This document shows positions 1 to 8,373 of a DNA stretch of 64,000 nucleotides, one piece after another. This DNA is from Kineothrix sp. IPX-CK (GTDB lineage: Bacteria; Bacillota; Clostridia; Lachnospirales; Lachnospiraceae), in contig NZ_CP146256.1 of assembly GCF_039134705.1 (NCBI RefSeq), positions 4,030,001 through 4,094,000 of the forward strand, read 5' to 3'. Every line of letters begins with the position of its first letter. Position 1 is the stretch's first letter. The notes below the pieces were generated by a model. The model made no database searches and was not told the DNA's origin. It saw only the letters and a program-made list of their open reading frames with translations. The position numbers and the translations under genes were made by a program.

Positions 1-246
1 TAACCCTTCCCCTAACAGCGTATCTGTAAAGGCAAAGGCTTCTTCATTCTGTACTACCCGGTACTTGTCCGTTACTACTCCTAATACTTTTTTATCCGTA
101 TTTCTCACATTTGCCAGAAATCCGTTTAGCGGAATTCTTTCCGTTGTCTCAAAGGGATGTTGCTCCACCGTCCAGTCAAGTCCCGCTTTTCCAGAGCCTG
201 CGCAGGAGAAAACGCTTCCATTACAATCAATATTAAATAAACTTCT
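1..246 (-). pseudogene. DUF932 (TIGR03299-type phage/plasmid) gene remnant
   Basis: On the minus strand, bases 190 down to 1 encode a segment starting GLDWTVEQHPF and containing VLGVVTDKYRVVQNEEAFAF. This is the signature of the N-terminal half of DUF932 proteins, found mostly on phages, plasmids and integrative elements. The residues expected just before it (MEAFSPAQALEK) are present only in another frame, from the ATG at 221. A single missing base near 185-190 therefore breaks the gene. The first ~20 residues of the family also have no clear counterpart. The gene runs off the left window edge, so its 3' end is unseen. Family assignment is from remembered motifs; the frameshift is read directly from the bases. 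Confidence 0.72.
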
Positions 247-275
247 TGCTTAGTTATAGAAATGTCACAACCGCC

Positions 276-1997
276 TTAGTATTTAAATACTTCTGCTAAC
301 TTTGCTTTTTCTACTAAATTGTTATAAATTGATGAGGAATACATAAGTTCCTCGTGCTTTCCGAAAGCTTCTACTTCTCCATTGTCAATAATTACTATCT
401 TATCCGCATTTTCAACGGATTTTAGTCTGTGAGAAATAATGATAACGGTTTTATTTTTAATTAAATGATTTAAGCTTTCTTGTATTTTTTTCTCATTATC
501 CACATCTAAGGAGGCAGCTATTTCATCCAAGATGATGATTGGTGCATTTTTCAGAAATGCTCTGGCAATGGATAATCTTTGTCTTTCACCTCCTGACAAG
601 GTTGCTCCGTTTTCACCGATTACGGTATCGTACCCCTCCGGAAGCTGATTAATAAATTCTTCGCAATTTGCCAGCCTGGCCGCTTCTTTTACCTCTTTAT
701 CTGTTGCCGTCTTTTTTCCTATTCTTATATTTTCTGCTATTGATGTATTAAAAAGCGTTACATCCTGAAAGACAATGGATATTTTTTCAAATAATGATTT
801 TGTGGAAATTTCTTTTATATCCACGCCTCCAATTTTTATCTTTCCGCCATCATAATCATAAAGTCTGGAAATCAAGCGCAGAATACTTGTCTTTCCACAG
901 CCTGACATGCCCACTAGGGCAGTCACCTCATTTTGATTTGCCGTAAAACTGACATTTTTCAGAACTGCTGTATCTTCATTGTAAGCAAAGGATACATCTT
1001 TTAGTTCTATATCATAATTTGAAATTTCTTTATCTTCTCCTTTTTGAACTTTTGTACTTCTTATTTCTTTAATGCGATTAATCATGGCATCAATATAATA
1101 AAGCTCTGCGATGTTTTGACTTACTCCATCCACACCTTCTTTGATTTTGATAGATGCCAAAATATATCCAATGAGATATAAAACGTTTATTTCACCTTTT
1201 AAAAATAGTCCCGTTCCTACCAATATGACGATTGCAAAAGCAATCTGAACAACAAGTCCTGAAAAAAGCAGCGGAACAACTGCCGTAAATTCAGCTTTTA
1301 AGTGTATTTTCTCGCCCTCTTCCATTTTTTTATACAAATTTTCTTTAATTTCTTTTGCAAGTCCAAAACTCTTTATCTCTTGCTGTAACTCGATCGCTTC
1401 TTGAAAACTGTCCGAATTATCCCTAAGCTTTGTATAATATTTAATATTTTCTCTTAATTGGATTTTTTTAGACCAAACAATTAATAAAAATGCTATAATT
1501 ATTGGCAAAATAACGGCAAGCCCCAGTTTTATATTTCCGATTAGTAAAAGAATAGATATAAGTGGAAAAAACATAAAAAATCCGATTGTTTTTGCCATCG
1601 CATGGCTTATGGCATGTTCGATAGCTGCAACATCAGCCATAATCGTCTGGGAAAGATCAGATAGATTATGCTTAGAAAAATAAGAAAGAGGAAGTTTGCT
1701 CAAAGTATCTGCAATATCAAGTCTCAAATTAGCGCTTTCTTTATAGGTTGAATTATAAAGTGTATTGTATTCCACTCTTAGAAGTATATACATGATAACA
1801 AGTACCAAAACAGAAAAGCCTATGTAAAAAATATTGTTTTTTACGTTTCCCAAAACAAGCTCATTAAACAAAATCATGAGCAGTATAGCCGGGAGCATAT
1901 TCACTATATATACTAAAAAGGATGCTAAACTGGCTCTAACCAAATCGCTTGCACCTCTGTCCGTCAGAGCAAAATATTTCTTAAATAAATTATTCAT
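276..1997 (-). CDS. ABC transporter, fused membrane and ATPase domains (YbtQ/IrtB-like half)
   Basis: A 573-residue half-transporter. The N-terminal ~300 residues hold about six membrane segments of the type IV exporter fold. The C-terminal ATPase has Walker A GMSGCGKTS near residue 363, signature LSGGERQR near 467 and Walker B IIILDE near 489. Its start overlaps the upstream ABC gene by 8 bases and has a good site (GGAGGG, 6-base spacing), so the two are translationally coupled and probably form a heterodimer. Proteins of this architecture beside AraC and siderophore genes (YbtPQ, IrtAB, EqbKL) work with metallophores despite their exporter fold. That role is inferred from the neighbourhood; the sequence alone shows only an ABC half-transporter. 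Confidence 0.9.
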   Translation of the reverse strand: MNNLFKKYFALTDRGASDLVRASLASFLVYIVNMLPAILLMILFNELVLGNVKNNIFYIGFSVLVLVIMYILLRVEYNTLYNSTYKESANLRLDIADTLSKLPLSYFSKHNLSDLSQTIMADVAAIEHAISHAMAKTIGFFMFFPLISILLLIGNIKLGLAVILPIIIAFLLIVWSKKIQLRENIKYYTKLRDNSDSFQEAIELQQEIKSFGLAKEIKENLYKKMEEGEKIHLKAEFTAVVPLLFSGLVVQIAFAIVILVGTGLFLKGEINVLYLIGYILASIKIKEGVDGVSQNIAELYYIDAMINRIKEIRSTKVQKGEDKEISNYDIELKDVSFAYNEDTAVLKNVSFTANQNEVTALVGMSGCGKTSILRLISRLYDYDGGKIKIGGVDIKEISTKSLFEKISIVFQDVTLFNTSIAENIRIGKKTATDKEVKEAARLANCEEFINQLPEGYDTVIGENGATLSGGERQRLSIARAFLKNAPIIILDEIAASLDVDNEKKIQESLNHLIKNKTVIIISHRLKSVENADKIVIIDNGEVEAFGKHEELMYSSSIYNNLVEKAKLAEVFKY

Positions 1998-3738
1998 AAC
2001 GCACCCTCCAATCGTTCGCTTTTGTATAAAGCTCTTGAAAACGCTTATACCTGCTGTCTTCTCTCATTAATTCAGTATCATTGCCCCTCTCTATTATTTT
2101 CCCCTTCTCCATCACCAATATTTCGTCAACTGCTCTGATACTACTCAATCTGTGCGCAATCATAATGACGGTTTTTCCCTTAATAAGATTTTTAAATGCC
2201 TTTTGTAACTCATGCTCGTTCTCAGGGTCAACTGCCGCACTTGCCTCATCCATTATAATAATATTTGCATTTTTAAGAATCGCTCTGGCTATGGCAATTC
2301 TTTGCTTTTCCCCACCTGATAAAAACACCCCTTTAGTACCAATAACTGTTTGTTCTTTTAAGGGAAATTTCTTTATAATTTCATCACAGCCTGCAAGATG
2401 AAGTGCTTCAAACACTTCCTCGTTCGTCGCATCAGGATTTGCTGTTTTTACATTATCGTAAATACTCATTTTAAATAACTTGCTGTCTTGAAATACAAAG
2501 GCAATGCTTTTCGTGATTGCTTCTTCACTGTAGCTTGTAATACTTTTACCGCCAATTTTTATATCGCCGCTGTTGATTCTATAAAATCCTGATATCAACT
2601 TTGCAATAGTGGACTTTCCGCTGCCTGAGGCACCAACCAAAGCATAACTTTTGTTTTCTTCAAGTTTAAAGCTAAGATTTTCTAAAACCATTTCATCGCC
2701 ATATCCAAAGCTAACCTTGTCAAACTCAATATCAAAGTTTTTAAATTTCTCCAGCGTGCCAAATTCCAATTTATCTTTTTGCATATCGGCGAATATTCGC
2801 TCCAATTTTTCCACGGCAGAGATTCCCATATATGCATACATAGATACATACATGATTTTCATAAATCCGCTAAATAATACGCCGCTAAGAAACAAAAACA
2901 TAATCAAATCCACCGCAAGCATTTTGGGATCAGCATGAATATCTGTAAACAAAACCATAAACGGCGTAAGAATGGTTATTGCTCCCAGAAAAACAATCTG
3001 AAATCTTAAATATGGCTTCCTGCAACTCATGGAATAATCGAGAGCGTATTTTGAATAATCCATAATGGCTTTATGCAAAGCCTTAAACGAATTAACACTG
3101 GCTCCAAAAATTTTAACAACTTGCATACCGCGTACATATTCAACTGTTTCACTATTCATCTTCTCTAATGCCTCTTGATAAATTGCCATGAAATGTTTAT
3201 CTCCTGACATCAAAACAATTTGTCCCGCCCCCAGAACAGTAAACACAAGCAAAGCTATTCCAACCTTTAAGTCAATCACAAACCCCATGATAAGTACTAA
3301 TACCGGAGTAAGCACCGCCCCTGCGTTATCTGGTATAAGGTGTGCAACAATGCTATGCGTTTGCGCCGCATTATCATCTAATAGCTGCCTGGTTCTACCG
3401 GATGAATTTAAATCAAAGAATCTAAAGCTGGCATTGATAAGACCATCAATTCCTTTTTTTCTCAAATTTGTTTCTAATCTAAACCCAAGAATATGGGTTA
3501 GAAGCACAGAGAAGATATAAATAAGCGACCCTGCTACCAACAGTCCCACTATAATAATTGCATAATGAAACGCATCTCCCGCATCGTTCATGATAACAAG
3601 CCTTTTAAGAAACTCATACATGTAGTAATATGCCGATACTGTTATCACAGTAGAAACAGCAGTAAATAGGATTGCTACAAATGCTAACCATCTTTCTTTT
3701 GGCACATAATGAAGTAATTTTTTGTAAACTTTTAACAT
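1990..3738 (-). CDS. ABC transporter, fused membrane and ATPase domains (YbtP/IrtA-like half)
   Basis: A 582-residue half-transporter and first gene of the two-gene ABC operon. Six hydrophobic segments lie in roughly residues 15-300. The ATPase domain carries Walker A GASGSGKST (~371), signature LSGGEKQR (~473) and Walker B IIIMDEASA (~493). A strong AAGGAGG site precedes the ATG at 3738. It has no siderophore-reductase domain like the one in mycobacterial IrtA. The gene is transcribed away from the AraC gene at 3953 across a 214-base region holding a Fur-like dyad and repeats suited to an AraC protein. Together with the ECF genes at 5.5-8.4 kb it probably belongs to a metal-chelate uptake cassette; the ligand is unknown. 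Confidence 0.9.
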   Translation of the reverse strand: MLKVYKKLLHYVPKERWLAFVAILFTAVSTVITVSAYYYMYEFLKRLVIMNDAGDAFHYAIIIVGLLVAGSLIYIFSVLLTHILGFRLETNLRKKGIDGLINASFRFFDLNSSGRTRQLLDDNAAQTHSIVAHLIPDNAGAVLTPVLVLIMGFVIDLKVGIALLVFTVLGAGQIVLMSGDKHFMAIYQEALEKMNSETVEYVRGMQVVKIFGASVNSFKALHKAIMDYSKYALDYSMSCRKPYLRFQIVFLGAITILTPFMVLFTDIHADPKMLAVDLIMFLFLSGVLFSGFMKIMYVSMYAYMGISAVEKLERIFADMQKDKLEFGTLEKFKNFDIEFDKVSFGYGDEMVLENLSFKLEENKSYALVGASGSGKSTIAKLISGFYRINSGDIKIGGKSITSYSEEAITKSIAFVFQDSKLFKMSIYDNVKTANPDATNEEVFEALHLAGCDEIIKKFPLKEQTVIGTKGVFLSGGEKQRIAIARAILKNANIIIMDEASAAVDPENEHELQKAFKNLIKGKTVIMIAHRLSSIRAVDEILVMEKGKIIERGNDTELMREDSRYKRFQELYTKANDWRVRYE

Positions 3739-3763
3739 ATAATACCTCCTTATATTATCTCAT

Positions 3764-3798
3764 TTAGACAATATTTTAGCAGCTGATAAAATTTATCG
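3764..3798. promoter_or_regulatory. Candidate ABC-operon promoter with Fur-like dyad and inverted AraC-site copy
   Basis: Bases 3784-3798 read TGATAAAATTTATCG, matching the classical Fur consensus TGATAATNATTATCA at 12 of 14 defined positions; the inner GATAAA-A-TTTATC is a perfect 6-1-6 dyad. On the minus strand a possible -10 (TAAAAT, 3773-3778) lies next to it with only a weak -35 match inside the dyad. The sequence TTAGACAAT at 3764-3772 is the reverse complement of ATTGTCTAA, which recurs in front of the AraC gene. The layout suggests iron repression plus regulator-dependent activation of the ABC pair. Binding is inferred. Confidence 0.5.
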
Positions 3799-3861
3799 AT
3801 AAAATCAATGCTACAAATATAACTTGTTCGCTCATTTTTTTCAGCAATATCAGTTTTTTAA

Positions 3862-3890
3862 TTGTATCATTTGCTAAAACAAGATACAAT
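3862..3890 (+). promoter_or_regulatory. Promoter of the AraC-family regulator
   Basis: TTGTAT (3862-3867) and TACAAT (3885-3890) are separated by 17 bases, a sigma-A type spacing. They lie 63 bases upstream of the ATG at 3953. Transcription would start near 3897, just before the two direct repeats at 3905-3931. Confidence 0.5.
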
Positions 3891-3904
3891 AGAATATATC
3901 CGAC

Positions 3905-3931
3905 AATGTCTAATCGGGTTATTGTCTAATC
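3905..3931 (+). promoter_or_regulatory. Direct repeats, candidate AraC-type operator
   Basis: AATGTCTAATC (3905-3915) and ATTGTCTAATC (3921-3931) match at 10 of 11 positions, 16 bases apart. AraC-family proteins commonly bind direct half-sites with roughly this phasing. They lie just downstream of the predicted start of the regulator's own transcript, which suits autorepression. An inverted copy is at 3764-3772. Confidence 0.45.
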
Positions 3932-3952
3932 AAGATATCAGGAGGTTTGCTT

Positions 3953-4969
3953 ATGAATACGTTTCAAGATTTTATAGAAAAATCAGGGTGGAATTCCTGC
4001 CATAATTACTCAAAATACTCTCAGGTCGGCAAAACTTTTTGCACTCAGAATGAAAATTTTAATGGCATCTATTGGTATTATGAAACAGATCAATTCATCA
4101 TTGATATACATGACTCTTTTATTAAAAAGGAACATATGGTTAATTTTTTCCCTGATATAAGTCCTTTTATAGCATTCAGCTCAACATATATTAAATCAGC
4201 AAACGGAGAATGTTTTAATCCTTATCAAGCATTAACATCAAACACCATGTTTATTATGAATATAGAACGGACAGACGTACGATTTCTTTTACACGCAAAC
4301 TTCCCATACGTCAGTGTCGGGATTTATTTCAAGAATAAAATGATTGAAGAGTATATCTCCTGCCACTTAAATCCGGAATGCACAAGTATTTACGATCTTT
4401 TTTTTGAAACCAGAGAGCTTGTTACAAAGCCTTTAGAAAAATTAGCAAATTCTATTTTAAATTGGAATATGAATTCTCCTGCTGCTGAGATATTTCTTGA
4501 AGCAAAAGCAAAAGAGTGGTTAAGCATCACCCTTGATGCATACTTTAACAAATTAAAATTAAAACCAATATCTAAATCTGACGAGAAAGCAATCGAAAAT
4601 GTAGCAAGCTATATTAACGACCATTATGCTTTGGTGCTATCCCAGGAACTCTTAGAGAAAATTGCTATGATGAGCGGTACAAAATTGAAAAATGTATTTA
4701 AACAGAAATATCAAATGAGCATAACGGAATACACACAAAAAAGAAGAATGAACATCGCAGAAACCTTGCTGTCAACAACATCTCTCGAAATAAAAGATAT
4801 TGCAAAATCTGTGGGATATATCTCTCATAGTAGATTTACAATACTTTTCAAGAAATATAAGGGCGTATATCCTCGTGAAGTAAAAAAGATGAGTTCTTTA
4901 AATAGCACTTCTATGCACATGCATCAATATAATCCGGAAAAACATTCATCATGTAAAGATAAACGATAA
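3953..4969 (+). CDS. AraC-family transcriptional regulator (YbtA-like position)
   Basis: A 338-residue protein with a ~230-residue N-terminal sensory region and a C-terminal double helix-turn-helix at about residues 255-315. The motif AKSVGYISHSRFTILFKKYKG is the typical second HTH and recognition helix of AraC proteins, shown here as the closing family signature. The ATG at 3953 is preferred because GGAGG lies 7 bases upstream; an upstream TTG at 3947 would sit one base from the same site. The gene is divergent from the ABC pair and upstream of the ECF genes, matching YbtA, which senses a metal-siderophore complex in yersiniabactin loci. The effector here is unknown. Confidence 0.88.
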   Translation: MNTFQDFIEKSGWNSCHNYSKYSQVGKTFCTQNENFNGIYWYYETDQFIIDIHDSFIKKEHMVNFFPDISPFIAFSSTYIKSANGECFNPYQALTSNTMFIMNIERTDVRFLLHANFPYVSVGIYFKNKMIEEYISCHLNPECTSIYDLFFETRELVTKPLEKLANSILNWNMNSPAAEIFLEAKAKEWLSITLDAYFNKLKLKPISKSDEKAIENVASYINDHYALVLSQELLEKIAMMSGTKLKNVFKQKYQMSITEYTQKRRMNIAETLLSTTSLEIKDIAKSVGYISHSRFTILFKKYKGVYPREVKKMSSLNSTSMHMHQYNPEKHSSCKDKR

Positions 4970-4986
4970 ATAAGTTCCTTGATAAA

Positions 4987-5025
4987 GGGTTGGAACATAG
5001 CGTCGCTAACGTCCCAACCTTTTTG
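4987..5025 (+). terminator. Terminator after the AraC gene
   Basis: GGTTGG (4988-4993) pairs with CCAACC (5014-5019), followed by a run of five T. It lies just after the stop codon at 4969 and separates the regulator from the ECF promoter. Confidence 0.6.
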
Positions 5026-5156
5026 TTAACCGCTGCCTCCATAAATAATTGAGTTTCATATTCCAGTCTATCCCTTATAACATTAACGCCTCAAAAATTA
5101 TCTAAAATGCAAACTTCATTTTGCTAAAATCTATTGCAATACTAATCATACAGTTA

Positions 5157-5229
5157 TTGCAAATGATTCGCAATTAAATCTTGACTATTAATCTTTTGCA
5201 TGATAACATTTGAATGCGAATGATTTGCA
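5157..5229 (+). promoter_or_regulatory. ECF-operon promoter flanked by two Fur-family-like dyads
   Basis: TTGACT (5181-5186) and TAACAT (5204-5209) have 17-base spacing. Dyad 1 (5157-5173) has arms TTGCAAAT and ATTCGCAA around a central G. Dyad 2 (5215-5229) has arms TGCGAAT and ATTTGCA around a central G. Both share the AAT-G-ATT core and the arms are one mismatch from perfect. One dyad ends just before the -35 and the other starts just after the -10, a layout suited to a repressor. The ~330 bases from here to the ATG at 5553 contain no gene I recognise, so the leader is long. Confidence 0.5.
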
Positions 5230-5552
5230 AATAGTTAATTTGAGATAAGTATCGTGTAGAAAATATTTTCGTTGAATTGCAAGGAAGGGGAAAGGTTAGG
5301 ATAGCGAATCATGAATCTGTATTAATTACATACTTGAAGCGTAAAAGGTTCCGATGAGATATTTAACCCTGATTCAAGTGACAGAGGTTCATAACCATTG
5401 ATCAGGCAGTTGCGAAAATGGAGTCCTTTATAGCTCATAGAACTACGCATATTGTATTGGAGTGATATTTCCGAATCTGGTAAGTATGCAAACTGAAACA
5501 AAAAACTAAAAATTTATTTAAACGAATCCATTTAGAAAATAGGAGGAAGAAT

Positions 5553-6164
5553 ATGAAAAAAGAAAAAACGAATAAATTGGTATCAAAGGATTATTTGACC
5601 ATTGGACTGTATACTGTCGTAAGCCTTGTAATCTCATTCGCCTTATCGATGCTAACAACACCGTTTCTGGTATGGGCGTATCCGTTCGCAACAGCATTTG
5701 TCCTCTTCTTTACATGCCCGATTTATATTTTACTAGCATACAAAGTCGGGAAACGCGGTACATTATTAACCTTTGCAATTATTAATGGACTATTTTATGC
5801 TATTATGGGTGCGCCGTTTGTACTGCCGTTTACACTTGTCGGCGGTTTATTAGGAGAACTTATTTTAGCCAAATTCGGAGGTTACAGAAATTTAAAGGCA
5901 CAAACTCTGGCATACACTGTATACAATCTGATTTACGGCTTCTGTAATTATATTGTGCTGGCCATTTCGGCGGAATATTACTTCTCATTAATGCAAATTG
6001 AGGGTGTCTTACGTGAGGCCTATATTAAATATATGACAACCCCATTTTGGATTGCGGTCGCTATCGCACTGTTGGTTATTGCCATAGTTCTGGGTTGCCT
6101 GTTTGGGTATAAGCTTTTGAAGAAGCACTTTATTAAATCGGGTATTGTTTCGAGTTCAAATTAG
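5553..6164 (+). CDS. ECF transporter substrate-binding (S) component, Trep_Strep/MptD family
   Basis: A 203-residue very hydrophobic protein with about six membrane segments and no soluble domain. The segments PIYILLAYKVGKRGT and LVGGLLGELI are characteristic of the Trep_Strep (MptD) family of putative S components. S components bind the substrate within the membrane and dock on a T/A/A' energising module. The T and ATPase genes follow directly, so this is a dedicated (group I) ECF system. Start: ATG at 5553 with AGGAGG 6 bases upstream. The substrate is not established; the adjacent YbtPQ-like pair and Fur-like sites point to a metal chelate rather than a vitamin. Confidence 0.82.
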   Translation: MKKEKTNKLVSKDYLTIGLYTVVSLVISFALSMLTTPFLVWAYPFATAFVLFFTCPIYILLAYKVGKRGTLLTFAIINGLFYAIMGAPFVLPFTLVGGLLGELILAKFGGYRNLKAQTLAYTVYNLIYGFCNYIVLAISAEYYFSLMQIEGVLREAYIKYMTTPFWIAVAIALLVIAIVLGCLFGYKLLKKHFIKSGIVSSSN

Positions 6165-6175
6165 ATTAATCGCGT

Positions 6176-6205
6176 AAAGAAAGTCTGATAAATCAGGCTT
6201 TCTTT
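6176..6205 (+). other. Intercistronic hairpin between ECF S and T genes
   Basis: Bases 6176-6189 (AAAGAAAGTCTGAT) pair with 6192-6205 (ATCAGGCTTTCTTT) with only one interior mismatch. It lies just before the AAGGAG of the T gene and is followed by TATT. It may lower downstream expression or protect the S-component message; it lacks a strong T tract, so full termination is unlikely. Confidence 0.45.
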
Positions 6206-6220
6206 ATTAAAGGAGTAAAT

Positions 6221-6907
6221 ATGAAAAAGAAATACATTGACCCAAGGATTCAGTTTCTATTGCTGGTTTTCATAGGTATTATTATTCTGGTGTCTGATGT
6301 TAACCGCTTAATTTTACTTAATCTTCTCGCATTATCCTATCTCTTATATAACGGACATATGAAAGGCGCGATAAAAACCTCAGTGATGCTCATGGTTGTT
6401 GTCGTTTTTCATTTTTATATTTTAAAATCTGATTATCAAGTATTGAAGTTTGTTGGATTCTTCACTTTTCTAATCTTAAGATTCAGTCCGGTGATAATGT
6501 TCGCATCTGTATTACAAGAAGTTCCAAGCGGAAAGATGATTTCGTCACTGCAGAATTTAGGAATTCCTAAAAATATTTTAATTACTTTAGCTGTGACATT
6601 GCGCTTCTTCCCAATTATTAAAGTGGAAAATGAATCAATCCAAATGTCTGCCAAGTTAAGAGGATTATCACTGAGTCAGCCAAAAAATTGGCTTCACCCC
6701 CTTAATAGTTTTGAATATACATTTGTACCTCTAATGATGCGGACACTGAAGATAACAGATGAATTGGCAGCATCGGCAATGACAAAGGGAATTGACTATC
6801 CAGAAGCAAGAACATCTATTTATGACAGCCGAATAAAGTTTTCTGATATCGCTGTGGGTTGCACAATCGTTACGTGCGGCATTGCTATTTTCTTTACAAA
6901 AGTTTGA
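6221..6907 (+). CDS. ecfT: ECF transporter transmembrane (T) component
   Basis: A 228-residue membrane protein with 5-6 hydrophobic segments. EcfT proteins couple the S component to the ATPases through two short Ala-Arg-Gly-like motifs in long cytoplasmic helices; the equivalents here are KLRGL near residue 146 and MTKGI near 187. The gene has a strong AAGGAG site 6 bases before the ATG. It sits between the S gene and the tandem ATPase gene, in the same direction, completing the importer. Its sequence is divergent from vitamin-type EcfT, so it probably serves only this S component. Confidence 0.85.
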   Translation: MKKKYIDPRIQFLLLVFIGIIILVSDVNRLILLNLLALSYLLYNGHMKGAIKTSVMLMVVVVFHFYILKSDYQVLKFVGFFTFLILRFSPVIMFASVLQEVPSGKMISSLQNLGIPKNILITLAVTLRFFPIIKVENESIQMSAKLRGLSLSQPKNWLHPLNSFEYTFVPLMMRTLKITDELAASAMTKGIDYPEARTSIYDSRIKFSDIAVGCTIVTCGIAIFFTKV

Positions 6908-6923
6908 ATGAGGTAAACATTTA

Positions 6924-8363
6924 ATGAAATCAATGGTTAGGTTTGAAAATATTTCATTTTCATATGGAGGTGAAAGTCATCAATTAAGAAATATTTCACT
7001 GGATATTATGAAAGGTGAATGTATGCTGATTACAGGAGCATCAGGGTGCGGTAAAACTACACTTTCTCGTACTATTAATGGATTAATACCGCATTATTTT
7101 GAAGGTGATTTGGAAGGAACTATATATATTGCAGGAAAGAATACGGCACTCTTTGAAGAATGGGAATATGGGAAAATAGTCGGAAGCGTTTTTCAAGACG
7201 CTCGTTCTCAGTTTTTTACTTCAAATGTATTGGATGAACTTGCTTTCGCATCAGAGAATTATGGTTGTGATGCTAATCTCATCAAAACTCGTATTGAAAC
7301 AGTGTTGAATGCTAATCATATTCCGCACTTGAGAAGCAGAAAGTTAGAAAATCTTTCAAGCGGTGAGAAACAAAAAGTAGCTATGAATGCAGTACAGGTC
7401 CATAATCCGGATATATATGTACTTGATGAACCATCAGCCAATCTTGATAATGAATCATGCTTTATCCTTGCCGAATTACTAAAAGATCTAAAGAGACAGG
7501 GAAAAACAATTCTGGTCGCAGATCATCGCATTTATTATTTAATGGATGTATTGGATCGGATTATCTATATGGATGATGGAGAGATAATAAATAATTGGAA
7601 TATTAGGGATTTTCAAAAACTATCACAAGATTATTTAAATTCACTTGGGATTAGGAATAGTCATATGATTACGCTTGGTGAGGTACTTAATCGAGAGAAC
7701 GGGATTGACAAAAAAAGAAGTTCTGAAACGTTGGAATTAAAGAATCTTTCGGTTGGATTTGGTAGATTATCAAAACCGTTGTTAAGTAATTTGAATCTAT
7801 GTATTGCAAAAGGTGAAATCGTTGTATTAACTGGAAAAAACGGAATTGGGAAAACAACACTGGCACGTACTCTTTGCGGGGTGTTAAAAGAAAAATCCGG
7901 AACTATAGAGATAAACAAACAAGTGCTTTCAATGAAAAACCGCCGTAGTAAATTTTGGTTTGTTCTTCAAGATTCAGACTATCAATTATTTTCTGACAGT
8001 GTAATCAGTGAACTTCTATTAGGCAGCAATCCAACTGAAGAAAACATCAAAAGAGCAGAAAAGATTTTAAGAGATCTTGGTCTGGATTCTTTGAGAGAAC
8101 AACATCCTGCGTCATTGTCAGGCGGGCAAAAGCAGAGACTTACCTTCGGAGTAGGTTTAATGAGACAACCAGAATACTTGATTCTAGATGAACCAACATC
8201 AGGGCTTGATGCTAGAAATATGCAACGTATGCAAAAAATGATTCATGAATATGCAGAGAAAGGCATTAGTTTTATCATCATAAGTCATGATTTTGAATTT
8301 GTTTTAAAAATGAACACTAAAACAATACACATTACTGAGATAAATTTACAAACGAGAATATAG
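6924..8363 (+). CDS. ECF transporter tandem ATPase (EcfA-EcfA' fusion)
   Basis: A 479-residue protein with two complete ABC ATPase domains. Domain 1 has Walker A GASGCGKTT (~37), signature LSSGEKQK and Walker B VLDEPSANLD. Domain 2 has Walker A GKNGIGKTT (~308), signature LSGGQKQR and Walker B LILDEPTSGLD. Many ECF modules use two separate ATPases; here both are on one chain, as in several dedicated Firmicute ECF systems. It starts 16 bases after ecfT, with GAGGT 10 bases before the ATG. It powers uptake through the T component. Confidence 0.9.
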   Translation: MKSMVRFENISFSYGGESHQLRNISLDIMKGECMLITGASGCGKTTLSRTINGLIPHYFEGDLEGTIYIAGKNTALFEEWEYGKIVGSVFQDARSQFFTSNVLDELAFASENYGCDANLIKTRIETVLNANHIPHLRSRKLENLSSGEKQKVAMNAVQVHNPDIYVLDEPSANLDNESCFILAELLKDLKRQGKTILVADHRIYYLMDVLDRIIYMDDGEIINNWNIRDFQKLSQDYLNSLGIRNSHMITLGEVLNRENGIDKKRSSETLELKNLSVGFGRLSKPLLSNLNLCIAKGEIVVLTGKNGIGKTTLARTLCGVLKEKSGTIEINKQVLSMKNRRSKFWFVLQDSDYQLFSDSVISELLLGSNPTEENIKRAEKILRDLGLDSLREQHPASLSGGQKQRLTFGVGLMRQPEYLILDEPTSGLDARNMQRMQKMIHEYAEKGISFIIISHDFEFVLKMNTKTIHITEINLQTRI

Positions 8364-8373
8364 AGATGAAAAT

